Positions 7,445-16,410 of a stretch of 64,000 nt of DNA are shown in pieces. This stretch comes from Jeotgalicoccus sp036782755 (GTDB lineage Bacteria; Bacillota; Bacilli; Staphylococcales; Salinicoccaceae). Every line of letters starts with the position of its first letter. The first letter of the stretch is position 1. Position numbers and translations under genes: made by a program. The notes under the pieces are model-generated. The model was not told the origin of the DNA, did no database searches, and worked only from the letters and a program-made list of their open reading frames with translations. Location of the stretch: NCBI GenBank assembly GCA_036782755.1, contig DAIPYL010000004.1:5158-69157 (forward strand), written 5' to 3'.

Positions 7445-9268
7445 TTACTTGCTCTTTTTATACGCTTTCTCACGAGCGTTTTTCTCTAAAATTTTCTTGC
7501 GCATACGAACTGTTTCCGGAGTAATCTCCACAAGCTCGTCTTCGTTAATGTACTCAAGTGCTTCTTCAAGAGTCAGAGATCTAGGTTTCTTCATCGTAGT
7601 TGTCTGCTCTTTGTTAGCTGAACGGATATTGTTGGCAGCTTTAACTTTAGTAATGTTAACTGCCAGGTCATTTTCACGTGAGTTCTCTCCAACAATCATA
7701 CCTTCGTATACTTCAGTTCCCGGCTCCATAAAGTTAGTACCGCGTCCTTCAAGTGCAAGGATTGAGTATGTGCTTGCCACACCTTTATCAATCGATACAA
7801 GTACACCGTTACGGCGTCCGCCGATACGTCCTTTAACTACTGGACGGTACTCTTCGAAAGTGTGGTTAATGATGCCGTAACCGCGTGTCATTGACATGAA
7901 TTCCGTACGGTAACCGATAAGTCCGCGTGCAGGTATAAGGAATGTCAGACGAGTCTGGCCGTTTCCTGTAGTAACCATATCGAGCATTTCACCTTTACGT
8001 GTACCCATTGATTCGATAATGCTGCCTGTGTTTTCTTCGTGAACATCAATTTGTACACGTTCGAACGGCTCACATTTAACTCCGTCGATTTCACGGATGA
8101 TAACTTCAGGTTTTGAAACTTGAAGCTCGAATCCTTCACGGCGCAAGTTTTCGATAAGAATAGACAGGTGAAGCTCACCGCGTCCTGAAACTCTCCATGC
8201 ATCCGGCAGATCTGTATGGTCTACACGCAGTGATACATCCGTCTCTAATTGAAGCTTTAAGCGCTCTTCAATTTTTCTGGCTGTAACATGCTTACCTTCA
8301 CGACCTGCGAATGGCGAATTGTTTACTGCAAATGTCATCTGCAGTGTCGGCTCATCAATGTGAAGTACAGGAAGTGCTTCCTGTGCATTTGTCGGTGTAA
8401 TTGTTTCACCAACGTTGATATCTTCCATACCGCTTATCGCAATAAGGTCTCCGGCTTTGGCACTTTCAATTTCAACACGTGCAAGTCCGAGGAAACCAAA
8501 AATTTTCGATACACGGAAGTTTTTAGTCGTTCCGTCCACTTTAATTAATGATACAGTTTCTCCTACGTTAATCGTTCCGCGGAATACGCGTCCGATTCCG
8601 ATACGGCCGACATAGTCGTTGTAATCCAGTAATGATACTTGGAATTGCAGCGGTTCGTCACTGTTATCAACAGGTGCCGGTACATAGTCTAAAATCGTAT
8701 CGTAAATTGATTGCATGTTTTCATCCTGCTCGCCTAATTCCAGACTTGCAGTACCGTTCATTGCTGATGCGTATACAACCGGGAATTCCAGCTGTTCGTC
8801 ATTTGCATCGAGTTCGATAAATAATTCAAGAACATCATCCACTACTGCTTCAGGGCGTGCACTTGGTTTATCGATTTTATTTACTACTACTACCGGTTTT
8901 AAGTTTTGTTCCAATGCTTTTTTAAGTACGAAGCGCGTTTGCGGCATCGTTCCTTCATATGCATCGACAACGAGAATTACCCCGTCAACCATTTTCATAA
9001 TACGTTCTACTTCTCCACCGAAGTCAGCGTGACCAGGTGTATCTAAAATATTTATACGTGTATCTTTGTAGTCGATCGCCGTATTTTTTGCCAGAATTGT
9101 AATTCCGCGTTCGCGTTCAATATCATTCGAGTCCATGGCACGCTCTTCAACGTGTTCATTTTCACGGAAAATACCGGATTGTTTTAACAGCTGGTCCACA
9201 AGTGTCGTTTTACCATGGTCTACGTGTGCAATAATTGCTATGTTTCTAATGTTTTCTCTCAGGTTCAT
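7445..9268 (-). CDS. typA: Ribosome-associated translational GTPase TypA/BipA
   Basis: This EF-G-like GTPase binds ribosomes and supports 50S assembly and growth under stress or cold. All G motifs are visible: AHVDHGKTT (G1), RGITI (G2), DTPGHADF (G3) and NKIDKP (G4). The remainder has the EF-G domain II fold and the TypA-specific C-terminal domain (PARGLIGYR, GVLVSIDKG). The length of about 607 residues is normal. Start ATG 9268 or the adjacent TTG 9271; AAGGG lies 12 or 9 bases upstream respectively. ylaH follows on the same strand. Confidence 0.96.
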   Translation of the reverse strand: MNLRENIRNIAIIAHVDHGKTTLVDQLLKQSGIFRENEHVEERAMDSNDIERERGITILAKNTAIDYKDTRINILDTPGHADFGGEVERIMKMVDGVILVVDAYEGTMPQTRFVLKKALEQNLKPVVVVNKIDKPSARPEAVVDDVLELFIELDANDEQLEFPVVYASAMNGTASLELGEQDENMQSIYDTILDYVPAPVDNSDEPLQFQVSLLDYNDYVGRIGIGRVFRGTINVGETVSLIKVDGTTKNFRVSKIFGFLGLARVEIESAKAGDLIAISGMEDINVGETITPTNAQEALPVLHIDEPTLQMTFAVNNSPFAGREGKHVTARKIEERLKLQLETDVSLRVDHTDLPDAWRVSGRGELHLSILIENLRREGFELQVSKPEVIIREIDGVKCEPFERVQIDVHEENTGSIIESMGTRKGEMLDMVTTGNGQTRLTFLIPARGLIGYRTEFMSMTRGYGIINHTFEEYRPVVKGRIGGRRNGVLVSIDKGVASTYSILALEGRGTNFMEPGTEVYEGMIVGENSRENDLAVNITKVKAANNIRSANKEQTTTMKKPRSLTLEEALEYINEDELVEITPETVRMRKKILEKNAREKAYKKSK

Positions 9269-9407
9269 CAAGAGGATTTTCCCTTCGTATATAGAATATC
9301 TTTATAACCGTAACAGTATACCACATTTTTTACCAATCTGAACAATCAGAGATTTATTTTTTATGATATAATTCGAAATAAGACAAATGACTTTTAGGGG
9401 AATACTT

Positions 9408-9599
9408 ATGGAAAAGAAAAAATCAAAAGCTGTATTTTTCATACTCGCTGTTTTGGCAGTGTTAGTAATGATTGCATTTTCAGTCTTCATTGCTGAAGAG
9501 ATGATTATACTGGCAGTACTGTCCGTTTTAGTGTTTATTGCCATTTTCGGTGCAGGTTTTACACTGAAGAAAAAGTATCGTGAGAATGGCTGGATCTAA
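9408..9599 (+). CDS. Small membrane protein, YlaF-like (DUF5325 type)
   Basis: The predicted product of 63 residues is a short basic N-terminus (MEKKKSK), two membrane helices (about 8-27 and 31-51) and a basic end. AGGGGA lies seven bases upstream of the ATG at 9408, so I prefer this over an ATG 21 bases earlier. The position next to and divergent from typA is that of ylaF in B. subtilis. The function of the family is unknown. It has its own terminator. Confidence 0.7.
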   Translation: MEKKKSKAVFFILAVLAVLVMIAFSVFIAEEMIILAVLSVLVFIAIFGAGFTLKKKYRENGWI

Positions 9600-9629
9600 C
9601 TTCAGTTTTTAGTTAACTGCTTATTTATT

Positions 9630-9685
9630 ATAACAGATTTCCTTATTTGTATTGGAAAAACAGGGAAATCTGTTATATTTTTTTG
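9630..9685 (+). terminator. Terminator after ylaF-like gene
   Basis: ATAACAGATTTCC pairs with GGAAATCTGTTAT across a 21-base loop, followed by seven T. Confidence 0.75.
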
Positions 9686-9765
9686 TCATTTTTTTAATTT
9701 CTGTGTTTTGACGGTAATTTACAGCCGTTTAATAATGTACTTATCATTATTAAAGGAGCTTTGCT

Positions 9766-10326
9766 GTGAGACAAAAAAATGAAAAATTAAAAGTTTACGA
9801 ATTTCTGTATAACCGGTTGCCTTTTAGCGATGACGAGACTGAAGAATTCGAAGCAATGCAGCGGATGGACCTGCTGGAAGAACATTTTGACTTATACCTC
9901 GGCAAGATTAATCAGGAAAATATGGAACTGTTCTGGCATTGTGAAGTCATAATAGGCACAGATCACGAACTGATTAATGTGCTGATAGCAACTGAGTATT
10001 GCTACTACTTATTCATTCTTCATGATTATGCCGGCGAACATTTCATTAATCCTTTTAATATTTTAATCGACAGTAATTACGAAGCTGTCTACGATTTAAA
10101 CCGGACGGGAAAAGTTTATGAAAAATTTAAAGAGGAGCTTATCGATGACGGCAAGTTCCAGCGTCCGATTATTATTAAACATGTCGTAATGAATGAGACG
10201 TTCAGACTCGCTAAACGACCGTCTGATCAGTTTTTATCGCTTAAAAATCTTCCTCATTATTTAAAAGCTATCGAGCACAGTGCTGTAATCAGAAAAAAGC
10301 AGCCGCGTCCGGGATTGCAAAGTTAA
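9766..10326 (+). CDS. Unknown protein, upstream part of a frame-interrupted gene
   Basis: The 186-residue reading frame begins at a GTG with AAAGGAG eight bases upstream. Most of it (to about residue 177) looks like a genuine domain with an alternating hydrophobic pattern, including VIIGTDHELINVLIATEYCYYLF, vaguely like nuclease-related (NERD) proteins; that resemblance is weak. The last residues after KK are unlike the rest, because the frame changes at the A-run 10293-10298: the -1 frame continues without a stop into a 118-codon segment ending at 10649. The intact protein would be about 295 residues. It could be a programmed frameshift, a phase-variable A-run or a decayed gene. Confidence 0.55.
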   Translation: MRQKNEKLKVYEFLYNRLPFSDDETEEFEAMQRMDLLEEHFDLYLGKINQENMELFWHCEVIIGTDHELINVLIATEYCYYLFILHDYAGEHFINPFNILIDSNYEAVYDLNRTGKVYEKFKEELIDDGKFQRPIIIKHVVMNETFRLAKRPSDQFLSLKNLPHYLKAIEHSAVIRKKQPRPGLQS

Positions 10327-10649
10327 AAAACCGTGCGGTAGTCTCTGACGCAGCTGCAAATGAATTTACGTACGGTTTCAAATGCACAGCCTGCATGGAG
10401 TTTGAACTTGCACTTCTGAGCAGTAAATTAATTATGTGTGAAGCCTGCCACACTATCCATAATATCGAAAATATTTTCACAGATTATTTTGATATGCTGG
10501 GCCTCTTAAACATTACCCAGCCCTATTCCAAAAAAGAAATTAAGAAACATATTAATGTTCCGCTCAGTAACTATGCTCTTTTAAAATACATTAATAAACT
10601 GTTTACGAAAACATCTAAACAGGCTCAGCAGTATTATTATAAGTCGTGA
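10299..10649 (+). pseudogene. Continuation of the interrupted gene in the -1 frame (zinc-ribbon end)
   Basis: Read in the -1 frame from the slippery A-run, this segment gives about 116 residues with two Cys pairs, CTAC and CEAC, spaced 20 residues apart (a likely zinc ribbon), then a helical, Lys-rich end. The first ATG in this frame (10395) lies inside the zinc ribbon and has no ribosome-binding site, so independent translation is unlikely. It overlaps the end of the convergent inositol monophosphatase gene by 13 bases. Adding one A to the run at 10293-10298 would restore one continuous frame from 9766. Confidence 0.55.
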
Positions 10650-11449
10650 AATGCATCATGGAATTCATGCAGTATTTTATCGTCTGTAAAGTGGCCGAGT
10701 ATTTCCCCGTGTATTTCCGGATTGCCGCTGATGACACTCGTCGAACGTAAGAGCGGCAGTTCACCGCCGTATATATCTGTTGTTTTGTAACCGAGTTCTC
10801 CGGTAATAATCGCACCGCCGGTATAATCCCACGGATACAACTTGAGAAACATCAGTGCGGAAATCTGGCCTTTTGCAAGCATCGCAAACTCAAGTGCTGC
10901 CGAACCGTATGAACGGACACTGCGCGACTTGGCCATAATTTCAAAGAACGGGCTGCGTGCTGCCTCGCCAAGTACTCTTTTCGGATTGATGGCGACGAGT
11001 GATTGGTTTAGCGGGACGTTCTCAGCAGGCTTTAGAGCCCTGTCGTTCACAAACGCACCGTTATTATATTTAGCATGATACAAATCCCGTTTCATGCAAT
11101 CGTAGATTAATCCGCAATACGGTTCACCATCGATAAAGATTCCGATGGATATTGCGAAATTCTCACCCTGGTGCACGAAATTTAAAGTACCGTCAATCGG
11201 ATCGACAATCCAGATAACTCCTTCAGTATCTTTTATATTTTCACCATGTCCCTCTTCACCGATAATCCGGTGCTCCGGAAAACGTTCCAGAATTCTGGTA
11301 TATAACAACTGTTCTGTTTCTTTGTCGACATCGGTAACCAAATCATTTGGATTTGATTTGCTGTCTACCTGAAACTCCTGAGTCATGCGTGTTTCGATAA
11401 ATTTCCCTGCTTCAACGATTAATTCTTTGCCAAAGTTATATATATCCAT
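10637..11449 (-). CDS. Inositol monophosphatase family protein
   Basis: This is a Mg2+-dependent sugar/inositol phosphatase of the FIG superfamily. The 270 residues carry the metal-binding signatures EEG (IIGEEGHGE, about 61-69), DPIDGTLNF (about 82-90) and the C-terminal WDYTGGAII (about 207-215), where IMPases usually have WDxAA/G. The substrate is not known for the staphylococcal homologues; 3'-phosphoadenosine 5'-phosphate, inositol phosphate and NADP phosphatases share this fold. It sits near typA as in S. aureus. The start has GAGGTG upstream. Confidence 0.88.
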   Translation of the reverse strand: MDIYNFGKELIVEAGKFIETRMTQEFQVDSKSNPNDLVTDVDKETEQLLYTRILERFPEHRIIGEEGHGENIKDTEGVIWIVDPIDGTLNFVHQGENFAISIGIFIDGEPYCGLIYDCMKRDLYHAKYNNGAFVNDRALKPAENVPLNQSLVAINPKRVLGEAARSPFFEIMAKSRSVRSYGSAALEFAMLAKGQISALMFLKLYPWDYTGGAIITGELGYKTTDIYGGELPLLRSTSVISGNPEIHGEILGHFTDDKILHEFHDAFHDL

Positions 11450-11527
11450 GAATACACCTCAATCATTTGATTGCTATACAACTTTATTTTATCATAAGAG
11501 AGACCTTTTGAAAGGAGCTCAACCTTA

Positions 11528-12142
11528 ATGAAGTATACATTTACACAAACAGACTTCGATGTCTTCAATATCAGCGGCCTCGAAAACAGAATGGCAGCCC
11601 TTATTGAAAACACCCGCCCGAAGCTCGAACATCTCGGAGAACACTTCAGTTCATATATAACTGAAATGACCGGTGACGAAACATACGCACATGTAGCTAA
11701 ACACGCTCGACGTACGACGAACCCGCCAGATGACACATGGGTCGCATTCAGCACGAACCCGCGGGGCTACAAAATGATGCCGCACTTCCAGATAGGCTTA
11801 TACAACAGCCATGCATTTTGCATGTACGGTATTATTTACGAATCAAAAGACAAACAGCGCCTGGCTGAAAACTGGCTGAACAATATGGATAAATTCGATA
11901 ACCTGCCTCAGGACTATCAAATTTCATTAGACCATATGAAACCAGCTAAAACAGCACTTAACGAACTGTCGGATGATGAACTTGAAAAAGGACTTATCAG
12001 ACTCCGTGACGTTAAAAAAGGTGAATTCTTAGTCGGTAAAGTATATAAACCAGGTGACGAAGAATTAAGTTCTGATGAGGTGTTTATTAAAGATCTTGAA
12101 CAGGTTATGGAAAACCTTGTTCAGTTCTATCATCAGGACTGA
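11528..12142 (+). CDS. DUF1054 family protein (YktB-like, UPF0637)
   Basis: The 204-residue soluble protein matches the YktB family in length and in conserved blocks: YTFTQTDFDVFNI at the start, HVAKHARRTTNPPDDTW (about 58-74) and PHFQIGLYNSHAF (about 87-99). Structures of this family are known but its function is not. AAAGGAG lies 9 bases upstream of the ATG. It is divergent from the inositol monophosphatase gene, the same neighbour pair as in S. aureus, and ends at a palindromic terminator. Confidence 0.9.
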   Translation: MKYTFTQTDFDVFNISGLENRMAALIENTRPKLEHLGEHFSSYITEMTGDETYAHVAKHARRTTNPPDDTWVAFSTNPRGYKMMPHFQIGLYNSHAFCMYGIIYESKDKQRLAENWLNNMDKFDNLPQDYQISLDHMKPAKTALNELSDDELEKGLIRLRDVKKGEFLVGKVYKPGDEELSSDEVFIKDLEQVMENLVQFYHQD

Positions 12143-12157
12143 TATATTAGTTAATTA

Positions 12158-12188
12158 ACGCAAAATCCATATGGATTTTGCGTTTTTG
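12158..12188 (+). terminator. Terminator after the DUF1054 gene
   Basis: ACGCAAAATCCAT is directly followed by its own complement and then by TTTTTG. Confidence 0.85.
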
Positions 12189-12240
12189 TCTGTATTGGTC
12201 TCTGGGCACGGAGGCGTGCAATCCATCTTAATATATAAAA

Positions 12241-12290
12241 TAACCCGTATATCAGACTCCCTCGGACTGGAGCTGACGTACGGGTTTATT
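12241..12290 (-). terminator. Terminator of the ilv-leu operon, after ilvA
   Basis: AAACCCGTACGTCAG pairs with CTGATATACGGGTT (with a two-base asymmetry) around a partly paired loop (CTCC/GGAG), just after the ilvA stop. The T-run is short. Confidence 0.7.
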
Positions 12291-12292
12291 AT

Positions 12293-13270
12293 TTACAGCA
12301 CAGTTATTTGTTCTCTCGTTATTGTTTTATGATTTGATTTCAGCGAAAGCGCCTGGATTTGTTCCATTTTACTGAGATCCAGATTCCCGCCGCTGACGAT
12401 AACCCCCGTGTGCTGGGAGTCAATTTTGTCGTTATATGCAAGGAGTGCTGCGAGTGCTGATGCACCTGCACCTTCAACTAATGATTTCGTACGCTCAAGC
12501 AGGTAAATCATTGCATAAGCAATTTCGCTTTCCGACACACAGTATATTTCATCTACATACTGACGTACAACCTGCTGCGTTAATTCACCGGGCTGCTTGA
12601 CCGCGATACCTTCTGCTATCGTACTGCAGCTGTCCAGTACCACATGGTCGTCTTTTGTGTAATATGATTTAAACATCGACGGTGCGTTTGCTGCTTGCAC
12701 TCCGATTACTTTAATAGATGGTTTGATCATCTTCGCCGCTACTGCAATGCCGCTGATTAAACCGCCGCCGCCTATCGGTACGATAATCGTATCCAGCTGC
12801 GGGATTTCTTCCAGCATTTCTACTCCGATTGACCCCTGGCCTGCCATAATGTCATAGTCATCAAAAGGATGGACGTATGTCGCACCTGTCAGTTTTTTAT
12901 GTTCCAGAGATGCAGTAAATGCTTCCTGGAAACTTTGCCCGACAAGTCTAACTGTCGCACCATATCCTTTTGTTGCTTCTACTTTAGCTGAAGGTGTGTC
13001 TTCAGGCATAAAAATAGTAGCAGTGGCGTTTAATTTTTTGGCAGCCAGTGCAACACCCTGTGCATGATTTCCCGCTGATGCAGTCACCACACCTGCTGCC
13101 AGCTGTGCCGGTGTCAGTTTCGACAGTTTATAAGAAGCTCCCCGGTATTTAAACGCACCGGTTTTCTGATGATTTTCCAATTTCATATAAACATTTTTAC
13201 CGGTTCTTTCATTTGTAGTTTGTGATGTTACCACCGGTGTTTTGTGTACATTGCCCCGCAGATATTCCAT
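12293..13270 (-). CDS. ilvA: Threonine ammonia-lyase, short form without regulatory domain
   Basis: This PLP enzyme deaminates threonine to 2-oxobutanoate, the first step to isoleucine. Residues KTGAFKYRGA (about 36-45) hold the Schiff-base lysine, SAGNHAQG (about 65-72) binds substrate and PIGGGGLISG holds the PLP phosphate. The chain stops at 325 residues right after VSGGNLDL and a short tail, so the C-terminal ACT-like domain of biosynthetic IlvA (about 420 residues in S. aureus) is missing. It resembles catabolic TdcB in size. It starts 23 bases after leuD with only a weak ribosome-binding site, suggesting translational coupling, and is last in the operon. Serine may be an alternative substrate. 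Confidence 0.88.
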   Translation of the reverse strand: MEYLRGNVHKTPVVTSQTTNERTGKNVYMKLENHQKTGAFKYRGASYKLSKLTPAQLAAGVVTASAGNHAQGVALAAKKLNATATIFMPEDTPSAKVEATKGYGATVRLVGQSFQEAFTASLEHKKLTGATYVHPFDDYDIMAGQGSIGVEMLEEIPQLDTIIVPIGGGGLISGIAVAAKMIKPSIKVIGVQAANAPSMFKSYYTKDDHVVLDSCSTIAEGIAVKQPGELTQQVVRQYVDEIYCVSESEIAYAMIYLLERTKSLVEGAGASALAALLAYNDKIDSQHTGVIVSGGNLDLSKMEQIQALSLKSNHKTITREQITVL

Positions 13271-13293
13271 AGCATCTCTGACTAAATCATTAT

Positions 13294-13890
13294 TTAACGA
13301 ATTCCCAAAAGACCACGCTCCTCAAAAGCTGTTATTTTTTCTTCATTTAATAAAGTTAATGCAATATCATCCCAGCCGTTAATTAATTTTTCTTTATGAT
13401 AGGCCGGAATTTCAAAGTTCAATGTTTTCCCGCTGCTGTCTGTAATTTCCTGTTTTTCTAAATCTACCGACAGATTAAATTTCCCGTCTTTGGACTGTTC
13501 CTGCCATTCTGCTATCTGCTCTTCCGGCATTTTAATTAGTATAATACCGTTTTTAAATGCGTTAGAGTAGAATATATCCGCAAAACCCGGTGCGATGATA
13601 ACTTTGTAACCGTAGTCAAGCAGTGCCCACGGAGCGTGTTCTCTGGATGAACCGCAGCCGAAGTTATCACCAGCAACCAATACCGAAGCACCATCAAATT
13701 TCGGATCATCCATATCGAAATCTTCACGTTTCGAGCCGTCGTCATTAAATCGCCAGTTATGAAAAACGAATTGTCCAAATCCTGTTCGTTCAATGCGTTT
13801 TAAAAACTGCTTCGGGATAATCTGGTCTGTATCAACATTGGAACGGTTCAGCGGATATACTTTACCTTTATGCTTTGAAATTGCCTCCAT
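13294..13890 (-). CDS. leuD: 3-isopropylmalate dehydratase small subunit
   Basis: LeuD forms the swivelling domain of the isopropylmalate isomerase, working with the Fe-S subunit LeuC in leucine synthesis. The 198 residues include RSNVDTDQIIPKQFLKR (about 14-30) and the conserved GDNFGCGSSREHAPWAL (about 74-90), which contacts the substrate. The length is normal. It follows leuC by ten bases and precedes ilvA by 23. Confidence 0.96.
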   Translation of the reverse strand: MEAISKHKGKVYPLNRSNVDTDQIIPKQFLKRIERTGFGQFVFHNWRFNDDGSKREDFDMDDPKFDGASVLVAGDNFGCGSSREHAPWALLDYGYKVIIAPGFADIFYSNAFKNGIILIKMPEEQIAEWQEQSKDGKFNLSVDLEKQEITDSSGKTLNFEIPAYHKEKLINGWDDIALTLLNEEKITAFEERGLLGIR

Positions 13891-13900
13891 AATTACCCTC

Positions 13901-15313
13901 CTATGCAGTCACTCTGCTCTGATATTGTCGAACGTCTACGAAACGTCCGTTAATCGCCGCCGCCGCCGCCATTTCAGGACTGACAAGATGTGTTCTTGCT
14001 CCATTTCCCTGACGGCCTTCAAAGTTCCGGTTTGATGTTGATGCACAGCGTCCGCCCGGCGGCACCGTGTCTTCGTTCATACCAAGACATGCACTGCATC
14101 CGGCGTTGCGCCATTCGAATCCTGCATCGATAAATACTTTATCGATACCAAGTGCTTCTGCTTCCTGTTTAACAAGGAATGATCCCGGTACAACAATCGC
14201 TTTGACACCTTCTTTAACTTTACTGCCCTGAATAATCTCTGCAGCACGCTGTAAGTCCAGCACCCGGGAGTTCGTGCATGATCCGATAAAGACATGGTCA
14301 ATTTCAATATCAGTAATCGCCATTCCTTCTTCAAGACCCATATATTCTAACGCCCGTTTCGTTGAATCTTCATCTTGTGCATCGCTGATTACAGGTGTTG
14401 CTGCGCTTATTGGGACAACCATGCTGGGATTAGTCCCCCATGATACCTGCGGTTCAATTTCAGAAGCGTTAATTTCAAGTATTGTATCGTATTCTGCACC
14501 TTCATCTGTACTTAAGCTCAGCCACTCTTCACTAAGCGCCTTATATTCCGCTTCATCTCCAGGAACATAACGTCGTCCGCGAAGGAAGTCTACGGTCGTT
14601 TCATCCGGTGAAATGAGACCTGCACGCGCACCGCCTTCGATTGACATATTACATACTGTCATACGGCCTTCCATCGTTAAATCCCTGATTGCCTGACCGG
14701 TATATTCAACGACATGTCCTGTACCGAAGTCGACACCGAACTTCGCGATAATCGCTAAGATTAAATCTTTCGCCGTTACACCGACACTTAAGTTTCCGCT
14801 GACTTTGACATTCATAGTTTTCGGTTTTGACTGAGTTAATGTCTGTGTTGCAAATACGTGTTCCACTTCACTCGTTCCGATACCGAAAGCAAGTGCTCCA
14901 AAAGCACCGTGCGTTGACGTATGTGAGTCTCCGCAGACAATTGTTTTACCCGGCTGTGTTAAACCAAGCTGCGGCCCGATTATGTGAACAATTCCCTGAT
15001 CCGGGTGATACATATCCGCGAGCTTAATACCGAATTCCTCACAGTTTTTCTTTAATGCATCCATCTGTTTTTGTGCGATGGCATCCTGTGCGTCTTCTCT
15101 GTTTTTTGTCGGTACGTTATGGTCCATTGTTGCAAACGTTAAATCCGGACGGCGGACTTTTCTATTATTTAAGCGTAATCCTTCAAAAGCCTGAGGTGAA
15201 GTCACTTCATGGATTAAGTGCTGATCGATATAGAGCAGATCCGGTTTGCCTTCTTCTTGATGAACGACATGACGTTCCCAGATTTTTTCGATTATTGTTT
15301 TTTTCTGAACCAT
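13901..15313 (-). CDS. leuC: 3-isopropylmalate dehydratase large subunit
   Basis: LeuC holds the [4Fe-4S] cluster that isomerises 2- to 3-isopropylmalate. Of the 470 residues, the cluster cysteines lie in IGSCTNSR (about 346-353) and in AGCSACLGMN (about 406-415). CGDSHTSTHGAFGALAFGIG is the other aconitase-family signature. It lies between leuB and leuD with short gaps, on the same transcript. Confidence 0.97.
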   Translation of the reverse strand: MVQKKTIIEKIWERHVVHQEEGKPDLLYIDQHLIHEVTSPQAFEGLRLNNRKVRRPDLTFATMDHNVPTKNREDAQDAIAQKQMDALKKNCEEFGIKLADMYHPDQGIVHIIGPQLGLTQPGKTIVCGDSHTSTHGAFGALAFGIGTSEVEHVFATQTLTQSKPKTMNVKVSGNLSVGVTAKDLILAIIAKFGVDFGTGHVVEYTGQAIRDLTMEGRMTVCNMSIEGGARAGLISPDETTVDFLRGRRYVPGDEAEYKALSEEWLSLSTDEGAEYDTILEINASEIEPQVSWGTNPSMVVPISAATPVISDAQDEDSTKRALEYMGLEEGMAITDIEIDHVFIGSCTNSRVLDLQRAAEIIQGSKVKEGVKAIVVPGSFLVKQEAEALGIDKVFIDAGFEWRNAGCSACLGMNEDTVPPGGRCASTSNRNFEGRQGNGARTHLVSPEMAAAAAINGRFVDVRQYQSRVTA

Positions 15314-15336
15314 GTTAACCTTCTCCTTTAACTTTT

Positions 15337-16395
15337 TTATAGACAGCTGATAATTTTTTCAGTCATTTCAGTCGTAGATAACGTTGATGCTCCGTCAATT
15401 TTTAAGTCTGCCGTTTTAAATCCATCTGCAAGCACCTGATTTACAGCTGTTTCTATTGCTGCTGATTCTTCGTGCAGGCCGAATGAATATTTAAGCATCA
15501 TGCCGACAGACAGCATCATACCGATTGGATTTGCTTTATTCTCTCCTGCAATATCAGGTGCCGAACCGTGAATCGGTTCGAACAGCCCTAACCCGCTTTC
15601 GCTTATACTCGCTGACGGAAGTACGCCGAGCGAGCCTGTAATTACAGATGCTTCATCACTTAATATATCTCCAAACAAGTTTTCAGTGACGATAACATCG
15701 AAGTAAGAAGGATTCGTAATCAATTTCATCGCAGCTGCATCAACAAGTTCATGTTCTACAGTTACTTCAGGGTATTCTTTACTAATGGTATTTACTATCT
15801 CACGCCACATCCGGCTCGATTCCAGCACGTTTGCTTTATCAACTGATGTTAAATGTTTACGTCTTGTCATCGCTGTATCAAAAGCGGCGCGCACGATACG
15901 TTCAATTTCATTATATGTGTAGGTCAATGTATCCACGACGCTCTGTCCGCCGTCACGTCGTTCACTCGGCTGTCCGAAATACAGACCGCCTGTCAGTTCT
16001 CTGACAATCATTAAATCACTGCCGCGAACGATACTCTGTTTTAATGGTGATGAAGCTTCCAGTGATTCGAATATCGTTACCGGACGCATATTCGCAAACA
16101 GATTAAAATGTTTGCGGATCCTTAACAGCCCCTGTTCCGGACGTATGCTGCTGTCTGTCCATTTCGGACCGCCGACTGCTCCGAGCAGAATGGCATCTGC
16201 AGTTTCACATGCCTCAATTGTTTCAGCAGGCAGCGGATCGTTATGTTTATCTATTGCAATGCCGCCTATATCTTTCGACTCAGCTGTAAATTCGTGATTA
16301 TATTTTTCTCCCACAGCTTTCAGCAGCTCGTGAGCCGAGTTCATTATTTCCGGACCGATACCATCTCCGGGAAGTGTAATTATATGTTTTTTCAT
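15337..16395 (-). CDS. leuB: 3-isopropylmalate dehydrogenase
   Basis: LeuB oxidises and decarboxylates 3-isopropylmalate to 2-oxoisocaproate with NAD+. The 352-residue protein shows the family start (LPGDGIGPEIM), RELTGGLYFG (about 133-142) in the active site, the tyrosine/lysine region, and the NAD-binding PIHGSAPDIAGENKANP (about 271-287). The length is usual. It follows leuA by 15 bases. Confidence 0.96.
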   Translation of the reverse strand: MKKHIITLPGDGIGPEIMNSAHELLKAVGEKYNHEFTAESKDIGGIAIDKHNDPLPAETIEACETADAILLGAVGGPKWTDSSIRPEQGLLRIRKHFNLFANMRPVTIFESLEASSPLKQSIVRGSDLMIVRELTGGLYFGQPSERRDGGQSVVDTLTYTYNEIERIVRAAFDTAMTRRKHLTSVDKANVLESSRMWREIVNTISKEYPEVTVEHELVDAAAMKLITNPSYFDVIVTENLFGDILSDEASVITGSLGVLPSASISESGLGLFEPIHGSAPDIAGENKANPIGMMLSVGMMLKYSFGLHEESAAIETAVNQVLADGFKTADLKIDGASTLSTTEMTEKIISCL

Positions 16396-16410
16396 TGCCG
16401 TTTCTCCTCT

